Shown piece by piece: positions 1 through 5,029 of a stretch of DNA of 5,862 nt (its first letter is position 1; each line of letters starts with the position of its first letter). This DNA comes from Candidatus Bathyarchaeota archaeon. Lineage in GTDB: Archaea > Thermoproteota > Bathyarchaeia > 40CM-2-53-6. Under the pieces are notes generated by a model. The model did no database searches. It was not told where the DNA came from and was given only the letters and a program-made list of their open reading frames with translations. The DNA is taken from positions 1 to 5,862 of the forward strand of contig VBBH01000012.1 of assembly GCA_005888695.1 (NCBI GenBank), read 5' to 3'. Both the position numbers and the translations under genes were made by a program.

Positions 1-624
1 TACGATGGAAAACGCGTCGGATCCATCGCGGATATGACCTGCTTCAGCTTCTACGCTGCGAAAAACCTCACCACCGGCGAGGGTGGAATGGTGACAACGA
101 ATGATGATGAGTATGCCCAGACCTTGCGGATGGTCCGATCCCATGGAGAACAACGCCCATACTGGTCGGTAAGACTAGGGGCGAACTATCACATGCCCGA
201 GATCGCTGCCGCGATAGGCCTTGCCCAGTTGAAGAAATTACCCTCCTTCCTAGAAAAGCGCAGACACAATGCGGAACTCGCAACGGAGAAACTGAGCATG
301 TCCGGGAAACTCATTCTTCCACGAGAAGATGAGACGCGAAAGCACAGCTGGTACGTGTACACTGTCAGAGCGAGAGGTGTAAACGCGGCGAAGCGTAACA
401 AGATCGTGGACAAGCTGTGGGCGAAGAACATAGAGGCCGCGGTCTACTACTCTACACCCGTGCACTCCACTCCGTTCTATCGATCCTCGAATCAGGTAAG
501 GCGTGGGAAGCTACCTGAGACCGAGAAGGCGTCCAGACAGGTCTTCTCTTTACCCGTCCATCCAAGACTATCGGACAATGACGTTGAGTACGTCTCGGAA
601 ACGTTGAGGAAAGCTATCGCCTAG
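1..624 (+). CDS. DegT/DnrJ/EryC1/StrS family PLP-dependent sugar aminotransferase, 5'-truncated
   Basis: This is the C-terminal 207 residues of a family whose members usually run 360-400 residues. The reading frame is open to the window edge, so the start lies outside. The family transfers an amino group, usually from glutamate, to keto-sugars bound to nucleotides, in the cytoplasm. Visible hallmarks, numbered from the first complete codon, are VGS-x-AD followed by FSFYAAKNLTTGEGG (15-29), where Lys21 (bases 61-63) is the expected Schiff-base lysine for PLP. Further on are GANYHMPEIAAAIGLAQL (60-77), the HSWYVY core strand (115-120), YYSTPVH (149-155), LPETE (171-175) and SLPVHP (183-188), in the normal family order. 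No truncation or frameshift is seen at the 3' end. The sugar substrate cannot be read from this fragment. A role in surface glycan or N-glycan sugar synthesis is inferred from the family. It converges on the next gene with 13 bases between the stops. Confidence 0.95.
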   Translation, partial: YDGKRVGSIADMTCFSFYAAKNLTTGEGGMVTTNDDEYAQTLRMVRSHGEQRPYWSVRLGANYHMPEIAAAIGLAQLKKLPSFLEKRRHNAELATEKLSMSGKLILPREDETRKHSWYVYTVRARGVNAAKRNKIVDKLWAKNIEAAVYYSTPVHSTPFYRSSNQVRRGKLPETEKASRQVFSLPVHPRLSDNDVEYVSETLRKAIA

Positions 625-641
625 ACCCTTGAACGGGCTAG
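621..641. terminator. Stem-loop spanning both stop codons of two convergent genes
   Basis: The sequence CTAG-A-CCC, loop TTGAAC, GGG-CTAG forms a 7-bp stem with a single bulged A at 625 and a 6-base loop. The plus-strand stop TAG (622-624) lies in the left arm and the minus-strand stop TAG (640-638) lies in the right arm. Neither side is followed by a strong T tract, which is the usual archaeal terminator signal. Termination function is therefore only a guess; 3'-end protection or chance are alternatives. Confidence 0.3.
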
Positions 642-1951
642 ACTATCTTTCGGCTTATCAGAATGTCCTCAATGTCGGGCTTGGTCAATTCCTTGAGATA
701 GTAGCTCACTCTGACTGTTGGCTTTGAGATCTTGAGGATTCTTCGAATGTCTGCAGGTGTCGCCAGGACCACAGTATCACAATCGGCCTTCCTGATTGTC
801 TCTTCCATGTCTCGGATCTGTTGATTGCCGTAACCGACAGTGGGAAGGACTTGCGTCAGGTGAGTGTACTTTTTGAAAATCTCCTTCACGATTCCTACCG
901 CATAGGGCCGTGGATCGACGATCTCCTTTGCTCCGAACCTCTTCGCGGCGACGTACCCGACTCCGTACGGCATATCTCCATGTGTCACTGTCGGGCCATC
1001 CTCAACTACCAGCACTCTCTTTCCTTTGATCATGTCTGGATGGTCCAATTTGATCTCAGAGGCGGCCTTTACAACCATCGCACTCGGAGCTAGTTGTTTT
1101 GCGTCTGATTCCACCAAGTCAACGTTTCCTGGTTCTGCCGTGTCAACCTTGTTGATCACGATTACATTTGCCATGCGGATGTTGACTTCGCTCGGATAGT
1201 GCGTCAGTTCATCGCCCGCTCGTAACGGGTCCATTACGGCAATGTGTAGATTTGGCTGGATGAAGGGGATGTCGTTGTTCCCTCCATCCCAGACGATGAT
1301 ATCCGACTCCTTCTCGGCCATAGCTAGGATTTTCTGATAATCTACTCCGGCGTAGACCGTGAATCCAGCGTCGATGTGGGGTTCATACTCTTCTCGCTCT
1401 TCGATACTGCAATTGTATCTATCAAGATCCTCGTAACTGGAGAACCTCTGAGCGACTTCATCCGTTAGGTCGCCATAGGGCATTGGATGCCTAATCACTC
1501 CTAATTTCTTGCCTTTTGCCTTGAGGATTTGGCAGACGCGTCGTGAAACCGTACTCTTGCCTGCGCCAGTTCGGACAGCCCCAACCGAGACAACAGGTAA
1601 CTTGGAGCGTATCATGGTGCTTCTGGGACCGTGCAGTTCGAAGTCTGCGCCGGCTGTCAAGGCTATCGATGCTTTGTGCATCAGCTCATTGTAGGAGAGA
1701 TCGCTGTAGGCGAGGACTGCAAGGTCCACATTGTTCTCCTGTATGATTCTTGCTAGTTCTCGCTCGGCATAGATTGGTATCCCTTTTGGATACCTTGAAC
1801 CTGAAAGGATTGGTGGGTATGTCCTGCCCTCTATTCCAGGTATCTGTGTTGCAGTAAATGCTACAACCTGATACTCAGGGTCATTGCGGTAGATGATGTT
1901 GAAGTTATGAAAGTCTCGACCGGCTGCACCGATTATCACTACTTTCTTCAT
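638..1951 (-). CDS. COG2403-type P-loop NTPase, cyclic 2,3-diphosphoglycerate synthetase-like
   Basis: The protein has 437 residues from the chosen ATG. It opens with a Rossmann-like strand and the family signature GAAGRDFHNFN (8-18). The NTPase core follows: P-loop GAVRTGAGKS (124-133), RHPMPYGDL (154-162), VWDGGNND (220-227) and NKVD (267-270), a guanine-specificity-like motif. A late HGDMPYG is at 324-330. Proteins of this type are often named cyclic 2,3-diphosphoglycerate synthetase, which would cyclise 2,3-diphosphoglycerate using ATP; others are listed only as predicted GTPases. I am sure of the family, not of the reaction. The frame stays open 66 bases upstream to a TTG at 2017. That extension contains the TATA-like element at 2001-2010, and family members begin at MKKVVIIGAAGRD, so the ATG at 1951 is preferred. 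No strong Shine-Dalgarno is present; GAGAG lies about 12 bases upstream. The gene is monocistronic within view and divergent from the cyclophilin-like gene. Confidence 0.88.
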   Translation of the reverse strand: MKKVVIIGAAGRDFHNFNIIYRNDPEYQVVAFTATQIPGIEGRTYPPILSGSRYPKGIPIYAERELARIIQENNVDLAVLAYSDLSYNELMHKASIALTAGADFELHGPRSTMIRSKLPVVSVGAVRTGAGKSTVSRRVCQILKAKGKKLGVIRHPMPYGDLTDEVAQRFSSYEDLDRYNCSIEEREEYEPHIDAGFTVYAGVDYQKILAMAEKESDIIVWDGGNNDIPFIQPNLHIAVMDPLRAGDELTHYPSEVNIRMANVIVINKVDTAEPGNVDLVESDAKQLAPSAMVVKAASEIKLDHPDMIKGKRVLVVEDGPTVTHGDMPYGVGYVAAKRFGAKEIVDPRPYAVGIVKEIFKKYTHLTQVLPTVGYGNQQIRDMEETIRKADCDTVVLATPADIRRILKISKPTVRVSYYLKELTKPDIEDILISRKIV

Positions 1952-2000
1952 CGGTTCTGATACGCTCTCTTTGATATGTGCGAGGCTGACGTTGCGGGAT

Positions 2001-2010
2001 ACATATAACT
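2001..2010. promoter_or_regulatory. Shared TATA-like element between divergent genes
   Basis: ACATATAACT on the plus strand reads AGTTATATGT on the minus strand, and both resemble an archaeal TATA box. Taking about 26 bases from box centre to start site, plus-strand transcription would begin near 2031, giving a leader of about 10 bases before the ATG at 2041. Minus-strand transcription would begin near 1979, giving a leader of about 28 bases before the ATG at 1951. On the plus strand a purine-rich GCGGGAT (1995-2001) sits where a TFB-recognition element would be expected. The stretch between the two starts is only 89 bases and no better box is visible. This is inference from spacing. Confidence 0.5.
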
Positions 2011-2040
2011 TGGTCAAGACCGAGATGGACGATCGGTAGT

Positions 2041-2430
2041 ATGTCAGGGATTAATCTCGGATCGGAGGTCTCGCGGCCGAAAATCCTCCTTGAGATAGAA
2101 CGTATTGGTGTAGCGGAGGGGGAGTTTCATCGGTTTGCTTCTCCCAGAACGGTCGATGCTTTGTTGCGAGCCTTGCCCGTGGGAGGCCGAGCGGCGATTT
2201 GGGGTGAAGAGGTTTACTTTCAGGTATCTGTGCAAGCAGCCGGTGAGAGTCCAAGGAATAAGTTGGAGGTGGGCAGTATCGCGTATTGGCCCATGGGAAG
2301 TGCTGTATGCGTCTTCTTTGGACCAACGAAACCGTACAGTCCGGTCAATATGATCGGCAGAGTTACAGCCAACCTCGAACTCTTCCGCAAGGTACGGGAG
2401 GGAACTACAGTTACTATCAAGAAGGCTTAG
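2041..2430 (+). CDS. Cyclophilin-like fold protein (DUF369 / Cyclophil_like family)
   Basis: This is a 129-residue cytoplasmic protein with no signal peptide or membrane segment. It matches the small archaeal and bacterial family that has a cyclophilin-like beta-barrel. Recognisable family segments are TVDALLRALPVGGRAAIWGEEVYF (37-60), VGSIAYWPMGSAVCVFFGPT (77-96) and PVNMIGRVTANLELFRKV (101-118), followed by a short C-terminal strand. The length is normal for the family. Structural members resemble peptidyl-prolyl isomerases, but isomerase activity is not established for them, so function is unknown. The ATG at 2041 is the only plausible start before the first core strand (KILLEIERI, 14-22). 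No Shine-Dalgarno is evident, in keeping with a very short leader from the element at 2001-2010. The stop TAG overlaps the S25e stop TAA on the other strand. It may be co-regulated with the divergent NTPase gene. Confidence 0.9.
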   Translation: MSGINLGSEVSRPKILLEIERIGVAEGEFHRFASPRTVDALLRALPVGGRAAIWGEEVYFQVSVQAAGESPRNKLEVGSIAYWPMGSAVCVFFGPTKPYSPVNMIGRVTANLELFRKVREGTTVTIKKA

Positions 2431-2804
2431 GAGGCAGCTGGAACCGCTGACGCCACGTTCGCAGGCTGATAAATTCTAACCCTCGCGTTCCCGCCCACGA
2501 GCTTGACAATGTTTCGCTTCGCCAAATCCTCAAGCAGGTCTTTCGCAATACTCAGTCTCAGGTTAAACTGGGAAGCCAACCCGTAAGGCGTTATGGCAGC
2601 CATCCTCTTGATTTCGCCCAGCATCTTTGGGTCATTAACTTCTGGATAATTCAGACCCCGCGGTCTCTTATCTCCGGGACCTTTGGCTCCTCCCTTCGGC
2701 TTCTTCCCCTGTCCTCCGGCATCAGTTTTTGTATCCTGTTGTTGCTGGGTTTTCTCCATCTGTGCCATGCTTTTTCTCTTAGCGCCGCCCACTTTCTGTC
2801 CCAC
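2427..2804 (-). CDS. rps25e: 30S ribosomal protein S25e
   Basis: This is a small-subunit ribosomal protein shared by eukaryotes and TACK/Asgard archaea. In eukaryotes it sits in the head of the 40S subunit. The 125-residue reading has two parts. Residues 1-50 form a Gln/Lys/Gly-rich, strongly basic and probably disordered tail. Residues 58-115 form the winged-helix domain, with NDPKMLGEIKRMAAITPYGLA, then the LRLSIAKDLLEDLAKRN recognition-helix region and the VKLVGGNARVRIYQP wing. A short Ala-rich end follows. The start is uncertain. GTG at 2804 lies where a leaderless transcript from the TATA box at 2830-2837 would begin. A second in-frame GTG at 2792 gives an N-terminus MGGAKRKSMAQMEK that looks more like archaeal S25e proteins. 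ATG at 2768 is possible but less likely. The gene converges on, and overlaps by 4 bases, the cyclophilin-like gene. Confidence 0.93.
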   Translation of the reverse strand: MGQKVGGAKRKSMAQMEKTQQQQDTKTDAGGQGKKPKGGAKGPGDKRPRGLNYPEVNDPKMLGEIKRMAAITPYGLASQFNLRLSIAKDLLEDLAKRNIVKLVGGNARVRIYQPANVASAVPAAS

Positions 2805-2830
2805 TCGATTGACTGATTGATCACGATCGA
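2805..2830. repeat. Short repeats between the S25e TATA box and start (possible operator)
   Basis: Three near-identical hexamers are present on the plus strand: GATTGA (2807-2812), GATTGA (2815-2820) and GATCGA (2825-2830). The outer segments TCGATTG (2805-2811) and CGATCGA (2824-2830) also form an imperfect inverted repeat (6 of 7), and TGATCA (2818-2823) is a palindrome. They lie across the expected transcription start of the S25e gene. A ribbon-helix-helix protein is encoded divergently nearby, and this family often binds short repeated sites. A binding role is inferred only; the region is AT-moderate and such repeats can arise by chance. Confidence 0.25.
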
Positions 2831-2837
2831 TAAATAT
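2830..2837 (-). promoter_or_regulatory. TATA box for the S25e gene
   Basis: On the minus strand the box reads ATATTTAT, preceded by GGCAAC, which could serve as a TFB-recognition element. The box centre near 2833 predicts transcription starting at about 2807, just ahead of the GTG at 2804 and 12-15 bases ahead of the GTG at 2792. This is the best-looking archaeal promoter box in the window. Confidence 0.55.
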
Positions 2838-2912
2838 GTTGCCGTCTGATGATGAGAGTGAGAATCGCCGACTGTAGAAAATCTTATTGACTTAACCGTC
2901 GTCCCGGCTAGA

Positions 2913-2929
2913 TCCTCGCCTCGAGAGGA
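2913..2929 (+). promoter_or_regulatory. Inverted repeat covering the ribosome-binding region of the RHH gene
   Basis: TCCTC (2913-2917) and GAGGA (2925-2929) are perfect complements with a 7-base loop. In RNA this small hairpin would hide the GAGAGGA purine stretch just before the ATG at 2930. As DNA it could be an operator for autoregulation. A 5-bp stem is short and may be chance. A weak TATA-like AATCTTATT at about 2880-2888 would place the transcript start near 2910, so the hairpin could be part of the leader. Confidence 0.25.
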
Positions 2930-3100
2930 ATGCGATTCGTTGTGAAACTCGTCAACGTCAAGTTGCCGGAGAGATTGATTGATGGATTGGATGAACTAGT
3001 GAAATCAGGGATCTACCACAGCAGGAGCGACGCGATCAGGGAGGCTGTCCGAAACTTGCTGAGGCGGGAGCTCTGGGAAACGGACAACCGTGAACAGTGA
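2930..3100 (+). CDS. Ribbon-helix-helix (CopG/Arc/MetJ-type) transcription regulator
   Basis: This is a 56-residue protein with the full ribbon-helix-helix pattern. A beta strand KLVNVKLP (6-13) inserts into the DNA major groove. Helix 1, RLIDGLDELVKSG (15-27), leads into the turn YHSRSDAIREAVRNLLRREL (29-48), where the SRSDAIREAVR motif is the family hallmark. Such proteins act as dimers and usually repress, often including their own promoter. No toxin gene lies next to it, so an antitoxin role is not supported. Two starts are possible: ATG at 2930, with GAGAGGA directly abutting it (too close for a good Shine-Dalgarno), or GTG at 2942, giving MKLVNVKLPE with the same GAGG 13 bases away. It is divergent from S25e across 125 bases and convergent with pyrF across 10 bases. 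Its short length makes it easy to miss. Confidence 0.88.
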   Translation: MRFVVKLVNVKLPERLIDGLDELVKSGIYHSRSDAIREAVRNLLRRELWETDNREQ

Positions 3101-3110
3101 GCAATGCTAA

Positions 3111-3884
3111 CTAGGAAAATGATGCTCGAGCGAATTTGGCAGATATATTCGCAGGCTCTTGCGCCCTTGTTATCGATCGTCCAATTATGAAATAGTCCGA
3201 GCCTGCTTTTCTAGCGGAGGTAATGTCTCCACCCTGAGTGCCGATTCCTGGCGAATAGATGGGAACCTTTCCCTTGACAATCGGTTTCAACTTCCTGATT
3301 ATGTTGGGTCGGGTGGCACCAACTACAATCCCATCGGAGTCCCAGTCAACTGCCTTTCTTGCGTATTTTTCGTATTGATAAGTTGGTTTTCGTGACGCAC
3401 TGTTGAAAACTCGCTGGCCAAATGTTTCCTTCGCTCCGGGGTGACTCATGTAGGCCAACACGATCACCCCCTGACCACCTTTACGTGAAAGCCGGTACAC
3501 GGGCTCAAGCCCGCCTTTCCATCCCGATGATGGGTTCACAATGATGGCGTCGAATCCTAGGCGGTAGTACGCGGTTGTTATCGCTTCGTTCGTCGAACCA
3601 ATATCAGAGAGCTTGTCATCTATTATGCACGGTAGATCGCCAGCGTGAACGCGCCGGGTCAGTCTCCTTGTGAAGCTCAGTCCCAGGTTGAGCACGGTTT
3701 GTCTCCCGAACCGGACGCCGCACACATGTTCGTCAGTATGGTCGAGCAGAGCTTCCCCAAATTCCAGAAGATCACTGGGAGCCTTCCCGTCTAGGTCGAG
3801 GGCTAGGACGACTCGGGTGCGACGGTCGATAGAAGAATTTTTTATCCAGTCTCTGTATGGTTCCTCGGATTCACCGCGCTTCAA
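3111..3884 (-). CDS. pyrF: Orotidine-5'-phosphate decarboxylase (OMP decarboxylase)
   Basis: This enzyme converts orotidine 5'-phosphate to UMP, the last step of de novo pyrimidine synthesis, as a cytoplasmic TIM-barrel dimer. The 257-residue protein shows VVLALDLDG (25-33, Asp30), the catalytic DxKxxD motif IDDKLSDIGST (88-98: Asp89, Lys91, Asp94) and LAYMSHPGAKE (143-153, Ser147). It also has VVGATRP (187-193) and the phosphate-site segments SPGIGTQGGD (211-220, Gln217) and IIGRSI (233-238, Arg236). One point is odd: the position of the conserved Lys in the usual V-K-x-G segment (Lys42 in the Methanothermobacter enzyme) reads Arg58 (GVRFG), codon CGG. The rest of the active site is intact, so an active enzyme is likely. 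The start is a TTG whose bases overlap the ino1 stop (TTGA), and no Met occurs before the first core strand. Translation is probably coupled to ino1. Confidence 0.95.
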   Translation of the reverse strand: MKRGESEEPYRDWIKNSSIDRRTRVVLALDLDGKAPSDLLEFGEALLDHTDEHVCGVRFGRQTVLNLGLSFTRRLTRRVHAGDLPCIIDDKLSDIGSTNEAITTAYYRLGFDAIIVNPSSGWKGGLEPVYRLSRKGGQGVIVLAYMSHPGAKETFGQRVFNSASRKPTYQYEKYARKAVDWDSDGIVVGATRPNIIRKLKPIVKGKVPIYSPGIGTQGGDITSARKAGSDYFIIGRSITRAQEPANISAKFARASFS

Positions 3885-4957
3885 GCCTTGCCGTGACCGT
3901 CGAGGAGTTGTTCGATTCCTTCGGAGACTGATTCTGGCGAGATCCGTTTCGGCGGTGCCTTGAAACCGTAGGCCGAGATTAGGTCGGTGACGCTCCCTTG
4001 GCCGAGTTCATTATTCTGGACGAGATTAACCATGCGGATGATATCAGTTAGGATGCCGGCGCACGCGGGTCCGTCCTCGAGTGTAAGACGTATGTCCATA
4101 TTGTAATTGGCTCCTGCGTAGTACTGTCCTCTGATCCAGAAGTAACTTGTCCGTTTGTTGCCCATGAAATCTACAAAGTCGGAGGAGCCGGCGACTATGG
4201 GAAAAGCGTACGGAACTACTGATGCAACTGCCGCTGTCTTTATGTTCCTTTTGATTTCGTACTTTTTCTTGTCGAGAGCGCTTTTCGACTCGGTACCTCC
4301 TCCAATGTCCAATTGATACGTCTCGTCAACCCTGGCTCCTCTTTCGTTTAGGAATGAGAGGAGATTCCGGTGGAGGATGGTTGAGCCGATCTGATCCATA
4401 ATGTCATCTCCGACGAGGATGGATTTTTTCCGTTTGTAAGCGCTTTGCCATCTTCGGTTCGAGGCCACTTTCGAGGGTGTTGCGTTAATGTATGCACACT
4501 CCGAACGCAGGGCCATCTGCGCGTACATTTCACTCGCCTTGCTCGCGCCTGTCGGAGTGAGATTAACTAGAATATTCACCTCGGAGTCTCGTAGGACTTG
4601 GGGAATGTTGGCTGGCTTTGCTCTGCTGACGTGGACTTTTTCGCCGGCTATTCCCGAAGCACCGTCCAGCGGCTGTGCCATTTGGACGGTAACGCCGGTA
4701 TTCTTTAGATCGACGATCTTGCGGGAGGTGTTGGGCTCAGCGTAGACTGCCTCGGATAAATCGTGACCCACTTTACGATCGTCGATGTCGAAGGCCGCAG
4801 CGTAATTGATGTCTGAGGCTTCATATCCGCCAATCTTTCGATGTGCAAGACCTATCGGGTGATCGATGGCATAATACGCGGTTCCCTGGATTAGGCTGGA
4901 TGCACAGTTTCCCACGCCCGCTAATGCCACGTTGATCGATTTTCGCTTCTTCGACAT
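3881..4957 (-). CDS. ino1: Inositol-3-phosphate synthase (myo-inositol-1-phosphate synthase) family
   Basis: This NAD-dependent enzyme turns glucose 6-phosphate into 1L-myo-inositol 1-phosphate, the precursor of archaeal inositol phospholipids and of the solute di-myo-inositol phosphate. The 358-residue length fits the short archaeal/actinobacterial type (roughly 360-390). The Rossmann motif is GVGNCASSLIQG (14-25). VNLTPTGAS (131-139) and GDDIMDQIGSTILHRNLL (183-200) follow, then LDIGGGTES (216-224). Lys236 and Lys240 (IKRNIKT) and Lys268 (GNKRT) match catalytic lysines known from the Archaeoglobus enzyme, and Lys333 (GFKAPP) probably matches a fourth. EDGPACAGILTDIIR (294-308) is also typical. 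The ATG at 4957 sits just before the first strand; only a weak GAGA precedes it. It is the first gene of a probable two-gene unit with pyrF. Which product the cell makes from the inositol phosphate cannot be told here. Confidence 0.94.
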   Translation of the reverse strand: MSKKRKSINVALAGVGNCASSLIQGTAYYAIDHPIGLAHRKIGGYEASDINYAAAFDIDDRKVGHDLSEAVYAEPNTSRKIVDLKNTGVTVQMAQPLDGASGIAGEKVHVSRAKPANIPQVLRDSEVNILVNLTPTGASKASEMYAQMALRSECAYINATPSKVASNRRWQSAYKRKKSILVGDDIMDQIGSTILHRNLLSFLNERGARVDETYQLDIGGGTESKSALDKKKYEIKRNIKTAAVASVVPYAFPIVAGSSDFVDFMGNKRTSYFWIRGQYYAGANYNMDIRLTLEDGPACAGILTDIIRMVNLVQNNELGQGSVTDLISAYGFKAPPKRISPESVSEGIEQLLDGHGKA

Positions 4958-5002
4958 TTCTCGTTCGCTTTCTATTCAGGAGAGCCGATTTAGAGTGATC
5001 TG

Positions 5003-5012
5003 AAAAGCTTTT
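5003..5012. promoter_or_regulatory. AAAAGCTTTT palindrome in the ino1 upstream gap (possible promoter element)
   Basis: The 72-base gap between the ino1 start and the end of the next upstream gene contains a perfect 10-base palindrome, followed on the plus strand by two more T residues. On the minus strand it lies about 50 bases before the ino1 ATG, close to the 54-base box-to-start distance of the NTPase gene. It is AT-rich but not a standard TATA box. It could instead help end transcription of the upstream gene. Confidence 0.25.
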
Positions 5013-5029
5013 TTCGCGGCTTTCGAAGA

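Noticed and set aside
821..1093. Plus-strand open frame opposite the NTPase gene
   Set aside because: It is a shadow of a well-supported gene on the other strand and its protein shows no recognisable motif.
1952..2017. N-terminal extension of the NTPase from a TTG start
   Set aside because: It overlaps the only TATA-like box and adds 22 residues before the family's normal MKKVVIIGAAGRD beginning.
2849..2900. Possible C/D box guide RNA (ATGATGA at 2849-2855 matches a C box)
   Set aside because: No CTGA D box follows within a suitable distance; only CTGT is present, and there is no internal C'/D' pair.
2966..2992. GATTGATTGATGGATTGGAT-like tandem repeat
   Set aside because: It lies within the RHH coding frame and encodes the conserved RLIDGLDEL helix, so codon content explains it.
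2930..3884. RHH protein as an antitoxin paired with a neighbouring toxin
   Set aside because: The downstream neighbour is pyrF on the opposite strand, and no small toxin-like frame lies beside it.
4488..4745. Plus-strand open frame with a hydrophobic stretch, opposite ino1
   Set aside because: The ino1 reading is strongly supported by catalytic motifs. The hydrophobic stretch is the complement of conserved ino1 codons.
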